A DNA stretch of 64,000 nucleotides from the NCBI GenBank assembly GCA_040754425.1, contig JBFMCR010000040.1, positions 1 to 64,000 of the forward strand, read 5' to 3'. This document shows, piece after piece, positions 16,551-24,001 of this stretch (position 1 is the stretch's first letter; the number at the start of each line of letters is the position of its first letter). This stretch comes from UBA6918 sp040754425 (GTDB taxonomy: Bacteria > Pseudomonadota > Gammaproteobacteria > Burkholderiales > Thiobacillaceae). A program made the translations under genes and the position numbers. The notes under the pieces are model-generated. The model was not told the DNA's origin, made no database searches, and saw only the letters and a program-made list of their open reading frames with translations.

Positions 16551-17765
16551 ATGATGAACAGACGGAATTTTCTGCGCCTGGCCGTGGGTTCGGGCGCGGC
16601 GGCGGTTTCCTGGCGCTTGTGGGCGGCGCCCACGGGGGGCAGCAACTCCAGGTTCGTGCTGGTGTTCCTGCGCGGCGCCTACGATTCGCTGAGCGCGCTG
16701 GTGCCATACAGCGAGCCTTTTTATTACGAGGCGCGCCCCGGCATTGCCATTGCGCGCCCCGATCCCGCCAGCCTCGATGCCGCCATCGCGCTTGACGGGC
16801 GCTGGGCCATGCATCCGGCCATGGACGACGCCCTGCTACCGTTCTGGGATGCAGGGCAGCTCGCTTTCGTGCCGTTCTCGGGCACGGGCTTCGTTTCGCG
16901 CAGCCATTTCCAGGCCCAGGACTGGGTCGAGTTCGGCCAGGCGCCGGGCGAGCGCCCGGATACGAGGAGCGGTTTCCTGAATAGGCTGCTGCTGGAACTT
17001 GGCGGGTCGTCGTCGCGCCAGAGCGGGGTCAGTTTTACCCAGTCGCTGCCGCCGGTGATGCGCGGCAAGGTGCAGGTGGCCAATTCGCCGGTGCGCCTTT
17101 CCACCAAGCGCCAGGTGGGGGTCGGCTACGAAAACCTGCTGCTGGCCATGTACGACAAGCATGCGCTCGAAGGCCTGGTGCGCGAGGGCCTGGGCCTGCG
17201 GCGCGAAATCAGCAAGGAACTGCAGGAGGAGATGCAGACCGCTTCGCGCGGCGCCTTGCCGGCCGGCGGCTTCGCGCTGGAAGCCGAGCGCATCGGCCGG
17301 CTCATGCACGACCATCCGCAGTACAGCGTCGGTTTCGTCGACATCGGCGGCTGGGATACCCACGTCGGACAGGGCGCCGCGCGCGGCCCGTTGGCCAACC
17401 GCCTGCAGGGCCTGTCTGCTGGCCTGAAGGCCATGGCCGAAGCCCTTGGGCCGGAATGGCAGAAGACGACCGTGGTCGTGATGTCGGAATTCGGCCGCAC
17501 CTTCCGCGAGAACGGCAGCCGCGGCACCGACCATGGCCACGGCTCGACCATGTGGATCATGGGCGGCGGGCTGAAAGGCGGGAAAATAATCGGCGAGCAG
17601 TCCGGCTTGGCGCAGAAGGATCTGCACCAGGATCGCGACGTGCCGGTGCTGAACGAATACCGCGAGGTGCTGGGCGGGATTTTTGCGAGACAGTACGGTC
17701 TGGACAAGTCCGCGCTGGCCTCGGTTTTCCCGGGTGCCGCGCCGAGGGACTTCGGGCTGCTTTGA
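16551..17765 (+). CDS. DUF1501 protein with Tat-like signal
   Basis: The protein is 404 residues from ATG 16551. The N-terminus MMNRRNFLRLAVGSGAAAV is a twin-arginine (RRxFL) signal with a hydrophobic stretch, so the protein is likely exported. Later features fit the DUF1501 family: FLRGAYDSLS, HFQAQDWVE, DIGGWDTH and VVVMSEFGRT. These metal-binding Asp/His positions relate the family to the alkaline phosphatase/sulfatase fold. It pairs with the DUF1800 gene (15285-16541). A role acting on sulfated products of the island is possible but is inference only. Confidence 0.85.
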   Translation: MMNRRNFLRLAVGSGAAAVSWRLWAAPTGGSNSRFVLVFLRGAYDSLSALVPYSEPFYYEARPGIAIARPDPASLDAAIALDGRWAMHPAMDDALLPFWDAGQLAFVPFSGTGFVSRSHFQAQDWVEFGQAPGERPDTRSGFLNRLLLELGGSSSRQSGVSFTQSLPPVMRGKVQVANSPVRLSTKRQVGVGYENLLLAMYDKHALEGLVREGLGLRREISKELQEEMQTASRGALPAGGFALEAERIGRLMHDHPQYSVGFVDIGGWDTHVGQGAARGPLANRLQGLSAGLKAMAEALGPEWQKTTVVVMSEFGRTFRENGSRGTDHGHGSTMWIMGGGLKGGKIIGEQSGLAQKDLHQDRDVPVLNEYREVLGGIFARQYGLDKSALASVFPGAAPRDFGLL

Positions 17766-17878
17766 ATATTGCCGCCCTGGGCGACAAAGGGAGGGCGCCG
17801 ACCCTGGGTTGGTGCAAACGACGACAAGAATGAAACGAACCGCCATCACCCGGCAACCGAAAACCAGCGGCAAATCCG

Positions 17879-18895
17879 ATGCGGTTTGACCTGATCACGC
17901 CGCACGCCCGCTACACGAAGCCGGTGCAAAGGACGGTCGTCCTTGCCCACGGCAGCCTGCCGACGACAGATTTCTATCTGGGCGCACGCCTCGCCTCCCT
18001 GCAAGGGGTGCCGACGCGGCGCATCGACACGGCGCGCGAACAGGCCGCGGCCGGCGCATTCGGGCCGGGCGATTTCGTCATCATCGTGCGCCATGCGCCG
18101 CCGGCCTGGCTGCATGTGTTGGCTGCGCGCCAGCCGCAGCTGGCCGGGGTGGCGCTGCTGCTGGACGACGACATTCCGGCCGCACTACACAGCCCGGAAC
18201 TGCCGCTTCTGTATGCGTTCAAGACGGCGCTGCGCTATGTCCGCGCACGGCGGATGCTGGCCCGCTTGTGCAGCGCGGTCTGGGTGTCGACGCCGTATCT
18301 GAAGGAAAAGTATGCGCACGCGAAGCCGCGCCTCTTGACGCCGCTTTATCTGGGCGCACCACCCCGGCCCGAGTACCGGGACATGGTCTACTTCTATCAC
18401 GGCACGTCATCGCACAGGCTAGAGCAGGACTTTCTGGCCGGGGTGGTGCGCAAGGTGCAGGCGCGCCTGCCCGAGGCCAGGTTCGAAATCATCGGCGACC
18501 GCCGCACGCGCCGGCTGTTCCGCGGCATTCCCCGCGTGCGGGTGCTGCCGCCCATGAAGTGGCCGGATTTCCTCGCCCATACCGCCAGAGTGAGCCATGC
18601 CGTTGGCCTGGCGCCCATGCTCGACAGCCATTTCAACCAGGCGCGCTCGCACGTCAAGCTGTACGACATCACGCGTTGCGGCGCGGCGGGTATCTACTCG
18701 GACGTGGCGGTTTACCGGGATAATGTGGAAAACGGGGTCAACGGGATTCTTTGCCCGAATGACGAGGATGCCTGGGTCGAGGCGATTTGCCGGCTGCTTG
18801 CGGACGGGGAGGAAAGGGCGGCGATCGGCCGCAACGCCCGCAGCTGGTGCGAACGGCACAGCCATGACCCCGGCTTTACGCTTTCGGGCGCATGA
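17879..18895 (+). CDS. GT4-like glycosyltransferase
   Basis: A 338-residue protein from ATG 17879. The C-terminal half resembles GT-B glycosyltransferases: FEIIGDRRT, then RVLPPMKW, a segment VKLYDITRCG, and NGILCPNDED, which matches the Glu/Asp-rich nucleotide-sugar site. The N-terminal half is less conserved. No signal peptide. It follows DUF1501 after 113 bp and closes the first rightward block. The downstream region 18896-19055 has no gene but holds a large hairpin and a short tandem repeat. Confidence 0.65.
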   Translation: MRFDLITPHARYTKPVQRTVVLAHGSLPTTDFYLGARLASLQGVPTRRIDTAREQAAAGAFGPGDFVIIVRHAPPAWLHVLAARQPQLAGVALLLDDDIPAALHSPELPLLYAFKTALRYVRARRMLARLCSAVWVSTPYLKEKYAHAKPRLLTPLYLGAPPRPEYRDMVYFYHGTSSHRLEQDFLAGVVRKVQARLPEARFEIIGDRRTRRLFRGIPRVRVLPPMKWPDFLAHTARVSHAVGLAPMLDSHFNQARSHVKLYDITRCGAAGIYSDVAVYRDNVENGVNGILCPNDEDAWVEAICRLLADGEERAAIGRNARSWCERHSHDPGFTLSGA

Positions 18896-18947
18896 CCGGC
18901 GGCACCCGAAATTTCAAATGAACCCGGATTGTCCATCGGTGTCGCGG

Positions 18948-18991
18948 GGCTTCAGCCGCGAATCTAGATATATCTGATCGCGGCTGAAGCC
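18948..18991. repeat. REP-like perfect inverted repeat
   Basis: The arms GGCTTCAGCCGCGA (18948-18961) and TCGCGGCTGAAGCC (18978-18991) are perfect complements. The 16-base loop itself contains the palindrome AGATATATCT. The right arm continues as GTTCCCAC, similar to the GCGGCTGAAGCC..TCCCAC type of extragenic palindromic repeat in proteobacteria. It has no T-tract. It lies between the GT4-like gene (stop 18895) and galE. Confidence 0.7.
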
Positions 18992-18999
18992 GTTCCCAC

Positions 19000-19040
19000 G
19001 GCGCCAATGGAAAATCTGGCGGCGCCAATGGAAAATCCGG
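19000..19040. repeat. 21-bp tandem duplication upstream of galE
   Basis: GGCGCCAATGGAAAATCTGG (19000-19019) is repeated at 19021-19040 with one change. The period is 21 bp. It lies just upstream of the galE TTG start at 19056 and may affect its leader, but no promoter can be assigned. Confidence 0.75.
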
Positions 19041-19055
19041 GATGAGGGTAATGGA

Positions 19056-20024
19056 TTGAAAACGATACTGGTGGTGGGCGGCGCGGGCTACATCGGCTCG
19101 CACATGGTCAAGTTCCTGGACCGGCTTGGCTGTCATGTGGTGACGCTCGACAATCTTTCCGGCGGGTATCGCGATGCGGTGCTGGCCGGCGAGTTCGTGG
19201 AAGGCGACATCGCCGACCTCGACTTGCTGCAGGAGTTGTTCGCCGGCGGCGGTTTCGATGCGGTGATGCATTTCGCCTCCTTCATCCAGGTGGGCGAGTC
19301 GGTGCGCGAGCCGGGCAAGTACTACCGCAACAATTTTTCCCATACCCTCAACCTGCTCGATGCGATGTGCACTGCGGGGGTGAACAATTTCATCTTTTCC
19401 TCGAGCGCGGCCATTTTCGGCGAGCCGGATTACCTGCCCATCGACGAGGCGCATGCAAAAAAACCCATCAATCCCTACGGCCGCAGCAAGCTGATGGTGG
19501 AAGAGGTGCTGGCGGATTACGCGCGCGCCTGCGGTCTGAGGTCGGTGAGCCTGCGCTATTTCAATGCCGCCGGCGTCGATCCGGACGGCGAGCTGGGCGA
19601 GCGCCACGAGCCCGAAACCCACCTGATTCCGCTGGTATTGCAGGCGGCTTCCGGCCGACGGCCGCATGTTTCCGTGTTCGGCCGCGATTACGATACCCCC
19701 GACGGCACCTGCATCCGCGACTACATTCATGTCATGGATCTCTGCGAAGCGCACTGGCTGGCGGTACAATCGCTGTTCGACGGTTCCGGCAGCCGGGCAT
19801 ACAACCTCGGCAACGGCAGCGGATTCTCCGTGCAGGAGGTGATCGATGCCGCGCAGCGCGTTACCGGCAGGAAAATCCCGGTCGTGGACGCGCCCCGGCG
19901 CGAAGGCGACCCGGCGCGCCTGGTGGCCGATGCCACGCTGGCGCGCAAGGCCCTGGGCTGGGCGCCGCGTTATGCCGATCTGGAGACCATCCTCCGCCAT
20001 GCCTGGGCCTGGGAGACCCGGTGA
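19056..20024 (+). CDS. galE: UDP-glucose 4-epimerase
   Basis: A 322-residue protein from TTG 19056; the nearby ATG 19051 is in another frame and stops at once. The NAD-binding motif GGAGYIGSH is at the N-terminus. The catalytic YxxxK is in NPYGRSK, and the serine is in SSSAAIFG. Length and motifs fit GalE, which interconverts UDP-glucose and UDP-galactose for glycan synthesis. The last 546 bases are repeated at 20666-21211 as part of a 681-bp duplication surrounding a hicBA module. This is the intact copy. Confidence 0.88.
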   Translation: MKTILVVGGAGYIGSHMVKFLDRLGCHVVTLDNLSGGYRDAVLAGEFVEGDIADLDLLQELFAGGGFDAVMHFASFIQVGESVREPGKYYRNNFSHTLNLLDAMCTAGVNNFIFSSSAAIFGEPDYLPIDEAHAKKPINPYGRSKLMVEEVLADYARACGLRSVSLRYFNAAGVDPDGELGERHEPETHLIPLVLQAASGRRPHVSVFGRDYDTPDGTCIRDYIHVMDLCEAHWLAVQSLFDGSGSRAYNLGNGSGFSVQEVIDAAQRVTGRKIPVVDAPRREGDPARLVADATLARKALGWAPRYADLETILRHAWAWETR

Positions 20025-20159
20025 ATCCGCGGGAAAATCATTTACTTGTTTGAACAGGCTTTGGGGCAATGACAAAAAAATCTTCGAACGTGGTCTGGCA
20101 CCATGCCACGGTGACGCGCGAACGGCGCGAACGGCAGAATGGCCACCGCTCCGTGATCC
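19479..20159. repeat. 681-bp direct repeat, copy A (galE 3' end plus cysC 5' end)
   Basis: This segment recurs at 20666-21346 with a constant offset of 1187 bases and no gaps. Differences are a handful of substitutions, for example GTC/GCC near 19573, a small cluster near 19652-19662 and GGCAATG/GGTGATG before cysC. Copy A contains the 3' half of intact galE and the first 91 bases of cysC. The 506 bases between the copies hold the hicBA genes. Confidence 0.95.
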
Positions 20160-20167
20160 CCGCTTAA
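20069..20167 (+). pseudogene. Truncated cysC, 5' fragment (copy A)
   Basis: ATG 20069 begins the same N-terminus as intact cysC (MTKKSSNVVWHH). The frame diverges after 30 residues at the repeat boundary (20159) and stops at TAA 20165-20167. The P-loop and all catalytic parts are lost. It is a by-product of the duplication around hicBA. Confidence 0.85.
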
Positions 20168-20202
20168 GCCATCCGTGTTGATGGATGGGTTGGGCATCAC
20201 GG

Positions 20203-20418
20203 TTACAAGGCCGCGATGAATTCGTCAGGCGATACGTCGGCCTGACGCAAGACACCTGCCAACGTGCCCACTTTGACTTCGCTGTGCATGGGAACGACAC
20301 AGCCTTTGGAGCCACGGCGCATGATTACATGGCTTCCGGATTGGCGAAGCTTCTGGAACCCCAGGCGTTCCAATGCCCGTACTACCTCAGCCCCCGAAAC
20401 GTGAGGCAGTTTAGGCAT
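20203..20418 (-). CDS. hicA: HicA-type mRNA interferase toxin
   Basis: A 71-residue protein on the minus strand. It shows the HicA pattern: KLPHVSGAEVVRALERLGF, then GSHVIMRR with the catalytic histidine, and GTLAGVLRQADVS near the end. HicA cleaves mRNAs when free of its antitoxin. The gene overlaps the 3' end of hicB by eight bases. The order hicB-hicA (antitoxin first) is the less common arrangement. It sits in the 506-bp spacer between the two 681-bp repeats. Confidence 0.9.
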   Translation of the reverse strand: MPKLPHVSGAEVVRALERLGFQKLRQSGSHVIMRRGSKGCVVPMHSEVKVGTLAGVLRQADVSPDEFIAAL

Positions 20419-20617
20419 GCGCAGGAACGCTGAAGGTCGTTATCAGCGGATGTCCTGGCGCAGGGATGGGAAACTCGGACAGATAGAGCGTCGTAGCCTC
20501 TTGGAGGTTGGCGATAGCCTCCTCGACGGTTTCACCTTGCGTAGTGGTGCCGGTTTCCGGATTCAAGGCAACGTAGCCGCCTTCTTCGGCGGGGGTAAGT
20601 ACTGCGGTTAGTTCCAT
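20411..20617 (-). CDS. hicB: HicB-type antitoxin
   Basis: A 68-residue protein from ATG 20617 on the minus strand. The partial RNase H-like fold is visible: AVLTPAEEGGYVALNPETG, then QGETVEEAIANLQEAT and a hydrophobic end. It neutralises HicA and often represses its own promoter. No C-terminal helix-turn-helix domain is present, so this is the short HicB type. A longer upstream in-frame extension runs through copy B of the repeat and is not real. Confidence 0.88.
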   Translation of the reverse strand: MELTAVLTPAEEGGYVALNPETGTTTQGETVEEAIANLQEATTLYLSEFPIPAPGHPLITTFSVPAHA

Positions 20618-20665
20618 GGCTTGCCTCCAGTGGAGAAGATGTGATTGTAATTCAATCCGGGTGGT

Positions 20666-21211
20666 GGCCGCAGCAAGCTGATGGTGGAAGAGGTGCTGGC
20701 GGATTACGCGCGCGCCTGCGGTCTGAGGTCGGTGAGCCTGCGCTATTTCAATGCCGCCGGCGCCGATCCGGACGGCGAGCTGGGCGAGCGCCACGAGCCC
20801 GAAACCCACCTGATTCCGCTGGTATTGCAGGCGGCATCGGGCCGCAGGCCGCATGTTTCCGTGTTCGGCCGCGATTACGATACCCCCGACGGCACCTGCA
20901 TCCGCGACTACATTCATGTCATGGATCTCTGCGAAGCGCACTGGCTGGCGGTACAATCGCTGTTCGACGGTTCCGGCAGCCGGGCATACAACCTCGGCAA
21001 CGGCAGCGGATTCTCCGTGCAGGAGGTGATCGATGCCGCGCAGCGCGTTACCGGCAGGAAAATCCCGGTCGTGGACGCGCCCCGGCGCGAAGGCGACCCG
21101 GCGCGCCTGGTGGCCGATGCCACGCTGGCGCGCAAGGCCCTGGGCTGGGCGCCGCGTTATGCCGATCTGGAGACCATCCTCCGCCATGCCTGGGCCTGGG
21201 AGACCCGGTGA
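20666..21211 (+). pseudogene. galE remnant (3' part, copy B)
   Basis: An open frame matching the last 181 residues of GalE without its NAD-binding N-terminus. It starts in the middle of the codon series around the catalytic lysine (GRSK) and ends with the same TGA as the intact copy. It has an in-frame GTG-like start at 20681 but cannot form an epimerase. Three residues or fewer differ from the intact GalE. Confidence 0.88.
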
Positions 21212-21346
21212 ATCCGCGGGAAAATCATTTACTTGTTTGAACAGGCTTTGGGGTGATGACAAAAAAATCTTCGAACGTGGTCTGGCACCATGCCACGGTG
21301 ACGCGCGAACGGCGCGAACAGCAGAATGGCCACAAATCCGTGATCC
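20666..21346. repeat. 681-bp direct repeat, copy B
   Basis: The partner of 19479-20159. It contains a galE 3' remnant and the 5' end of intact cysC. The left boundary is sharp: position 20665 (T) differs from 19478 (C). The right boundary is at 21346, where copy A changes to unrelated sequence. Confidence 0.95.
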
Positions 21347-21876
21347 TCTGGTTTACCGGCCTGTCTGGCGCCGGCAAGTCCACGCTGGCGCATGCCACGG
21401 AGGAAAGGCTGCACCAGCTGGGCTGCCGCACTTTCGTGTTCGACGGCGACAACGTGCGCCATGGCCTGTGTTCCGACCTGGGCTTTTCGGCCGAGGACCG
21501 CGAGGAGAACATCCGCCGCGTGGGCGAAATGGCCAAGCTGTTCCTGGAAGCCGGCGTCATCTCCCTGACCGCTTTCATCTCGCCATTCAGAAAAGACCGC
21601 GAGCGCGTGCGCTCGCTGGTGCCGCACGGCGATTTCCTCGAGGTCTATTGCAAGTGCGGCCTGGAAGTGTGCGAGTCGCGCGACGTGAAAGGCTTGTACA
21701 AGCGTGCGCGCGCCGGCGAGATCAAGGACTTCACCGGCATTTCCTCGCCCTACGAGGAACCGGAAGATGCCGAGATCGTCGTGGAAACCGACAGGCTGAG
21801 CCTGGACGAGTCGGTCGACAAGGTGCTGGGCGTGCTGCTGGAGCGCGGGATCATCACTGCGAACGGTGACAAGTGA
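21256..21876 (+). CDS. cysC: Adenylylsulfate (APS) kinase
   Basis: A 206-residue protein from ATG 21256. The Walker A motif is GLSGAGKST at residues 35-43. Typical CysC segments follow: FDGDNVRHGL, FSAEDREENIRRVGE and TAFISPFR. It makes PAPS from APS using ATP. Free-standing CysC beside cysQ and sulfotransferases normally serves sulfation, not cysteine synthesis. The stop overlaps the cysQ start. The first 91 bases are duplicated at 20069. Confidence 0.95.
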   Translation: MTKKSSNVVWHHATVTRERREQQNGHKSVILWFTGLSGAGKSTLAHATEERLHQLGCRTFVFDGDNVRHGLCSDLGFSAEDREENIRRVGEMAKLFLEAGVISLTAFISPFRKDRERVRSLVPHGDFLEVYCKCGLEVCESRDVKGLYKRARAGEIKDFTGISSPYEEPEDAEIVVETDRLSLDESVDKVLGVLLERGIITANGDK

Positions 21877-22682
21877 TGCTTGCAGTGGACATGAGCCTGC
21901 TGGAAAAAGCGGATGCGATCGCAAGGAAGGCGGGTGCTGCCATCCTGGAAATATACGCACGCGACTTTTCGGTGCAGGAAAAGGAAGACAAGTCGCCGCT
22001 GACCGAGGCCGACGCCGCCGCGCAGGCGGTGATTTCCGCTGAACTGAAACGGCAGACGCCGGACATGCCCATCCTGTCCGAAGAGGCGGTGGGCGATTTT
22101 CCGGGCCCGGACGCCAAGGGTCGCTACTGGCTGGTCGATCCGCTCGACGGCACCAGGGAGTTCATCAAGCGCAATGGCGAGTTCACCGTCAACATCGCGC
22201 TCATCGAGGCCGGGCGCCCGGTGCTGGGCGTGGTCTACGCGCCGGTGCCGGATGTGATGTACCTGGCCGCCGCCGGGGTGGGCGCGTTCAAGGTCAAGGA
22301 TGGCGTGCGCGAGCCTATCTGTGTGGCCGAGCACAAGGACGGCACGCCCTGGCGCGTGGTGGGCAGCCGCTCCCATGCCGGTGATTCGCTACAGGCGCTG
22401 CTGGACAAGTTGGGCGCGCACGAACTGGTGTCGATGGGCAGTTCGCTCAAGTTCTGCCTGGTGGCGGAGGGTAGCGCCGACATCTACCCGCGCCTGGGCC
22501 CGACCTCGCTGTGGGACACGGGGGCGGCGCAATGCGTGGTGGAGCAGGCAGGCGGCGCGGTGATACAGCTTACGGGCGAGCCGCTGTCCTACGCCAATCC
22601 GTCGGCCACGCTCAACCCGTTTTTTATGGTGCACGGCAGGAGCGGAATGGATTGGGAGCGGTATTTGTCAGACCTTGCTTGA
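21876..22682 (+). CDS. cysQ: 3'(2'),5'-bisphosphate nucleotidase CysQ
   Basis: Starts at ATG 21876, sharing one base with the cysC stop; GTG 21873 and ATG 21891 are alternatives. The inositol-monophosphatase fold is clear: EEAVGDFP, then DPLDGTREFI and a C-terminal SLWDTGAAQCVVEQAGG, with the metal-binding acidic residues present. CysQ hydrolyses PAP, the inhibitory by-product of sulfotransferases. Together with cysC it completes PAPS supply and PAP removal for the four sulfotransferase-like genes. Confidence 0.95.
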   Translation: MLAVDMSLLEKADAIARKAGAAILEIYARDFSVQEKEDKSPLTEADAAAQAVISAELKRQTPDMPILSEEAVGDFPGPDAKGRYWLVDPLDGTREFIKRNGEFTVNIALIEAGRPVLGVVYAPVPDVMYLAAAGVGAFKVKDGVREPICVAEHKDGTPWRVVGSRSHAGDSLQALLDKLGAHELVSMGSSLKFCLVAEGSADIYPRLGPTSLWDTGAAQCVVEQAGGAVIQLTGEPLSYANPSATLNPFFMVHGRSGMDWERYLSDLA

Positions 22683-22774
22683 TTGCATAGGAGAAATGCG
22701 GACAAAAAACTCTTGATTTCGTGGCCGGTTCATTAATAATTGAGGACATCAGGGTTATTGCAAAGGAGCAGGAC

Positions 22775-23917
22775 ATGGCAACGGCAACAGCTTATTACGG
22801 CGTCGATATGGCAACGGCCTCGGGCTGGTACGGGAACGTAACTATTGCGACGTCGACACACATTCAGGTTGCAAGTGGTATTTACGTGCAGAACTATTTT
22901 GGTTCTGGTTTCACCTACAACAACAACACGGTTACTGGCGGCACGGTAACATCCACGAATTATTTTGAGTCTGGCACCAAAATCTATGAGATCACGGGCG
23001 CTTCGGCGAGCGCTGTGACGGTAGCAAACTATATTAGCAACGGAGATATTCAGGGCGCGTTTTCTTATGTGTTTTCGGGTGCCGACAGATTCAACGGCTC
23101 TGCCTACGCTGACCGTGTGAATGCCTATGGCGGGAATGACACTATTTATGGAAATGGCGGCAATGATTATCTAATAGGCGGTGTCGGCAACGATGTGCTC
23201 TACGGCGGCATCGGCTATGACCTCCTGATCGGCGGCGCCGGCGCCGACACCATGCGCGGCAACGGCGGCAACGATACTTACATCGTCGACAATACGGGCG
23301 ACAAAGCGATCGAGCTGTCCGGGCAGGGCAGCGATCTGGTCAAGTCGAACGTGACGTTCACCCTGGGTGCCGATGTCGAGGCCCTGATCCTCACCGGCAC
23401 CAATGCCGTCAACGGCTACGGCAATAGTCTTGCCAATGCGCTGACCGGCAACAACGTGGCCAATACCCTGGCCGGCTATCTCGGCAACGACATCCTGCGC
23501 GGCAACGGCGGCAATGACATCCTCAATGGCGGCGCCGGCAACGACAATCTCATCGGCGGCGCCGGCAAGGACAGTCTGGCCGGCGGCGCCGGCAAGGATT
23601 TCTTCGTGTTCAACACGGCCCTGGGCCCCGGCAACGTGGACACGCTCAAGGACTACACCCGTGCCGATGACACCATCCGCCTGGAGAACAGCATTTTTAC
23701 CTCGCTTTCCACGACGGGCGTGCTGAATGCCGGCAACTTCAAGATCGGCATCAATGCCGCGGATGCGAACGATTTCATCATTTACAACAACAATACCGGT
23801 GCGCTGTACTACGATGCCGATGGCAACGGCGCCGGTTCGAAAGTGCTGATCGCCAACGTGTTTTCGTCTGGCACCACCCCGGCAAGCCTCAGTGCCGGTG
23901 AGTTCGTGGTGATCTGA
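22775..23917 (+). CDS. RTX calcium-binding secreted protein
   Basis: The protein is 380 residues from ATG 22775, with AAAGGAGCAG upstream. The N-terminal 110 residues are rich in Thr, Ser, Asn and Tyr and low in charge. From about residue 125 there are glycine-rich nonapeptides such as GGNDTIYGN, GGVGNDVLYGG and GGAGKDSL, which bind calcium in RTX proteins. The C-terminus (DANDFIIYN..YYDADGNGAG, ending FVVI) matches that of the RTX protein at 50332-52254, so both probably use the same type I secretion signal and the ABC/HlyD pair at 47110-50144. No outer-membrane TolC is in the window. Confidence 0.88.
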   Translation: MATATAYYGVDMATASGWYGNVTIATSTHIQVASGIYVQNYFGSGFTYNNNTVTGGTVTSTNYFESGTKIYEITGASASAVTVANYISNGDIQGAFSYVFSGADRFNGSAYADRVNAYGGNDTIYGNGGNDYLIGGVGNDVLYGGIGYDLLIGGAGADTMRGNGGNDTYIVDNTGDKAIELSGQGSDLVKSNVTFTLGADVEALILTGTNAVNGYGNSLANALTGNNVANTLAGYLGNDILRGNGGNDILNGGAGNDNLIGGAGKDSLAGGAGKDFFVFNTALGPGNVDTLKDYTRADDTIRLENSIFTSLSTTGVLNAGNFKIGINAADANDFIIYNNNTGALYYDADGNGAGSKVLIANVFSSGTTPASLSAGEFVVI

Positions 23918-23933
23918 TTCGCACCAGTCCAGG

Positions 23934-23963
23934 AAAAACGCCAGCTAAGCTGGCGTTTTTTTT
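23934..23963. terminator. Rho-independent terminator after the RTX gene
   Basis: A stem AACGCCAGCT / AGCTGGCGTT is flanked by A5 on the left and T8 on the right. It can work in both directions and lies 16 bases after the RTX stop codon. Confidence 0.9.
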
Positions 23964-24001
23964 GAGTAAACTACGGCGACGACATCAGGACTAACAACGC
24001 T

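Noticed and set aside
20411..21262. A long minus-strand protein ending in HicB
   Set aside because: Only the last 68 residues are HicB; the rest is antisense to the galE remnant and the repeat.
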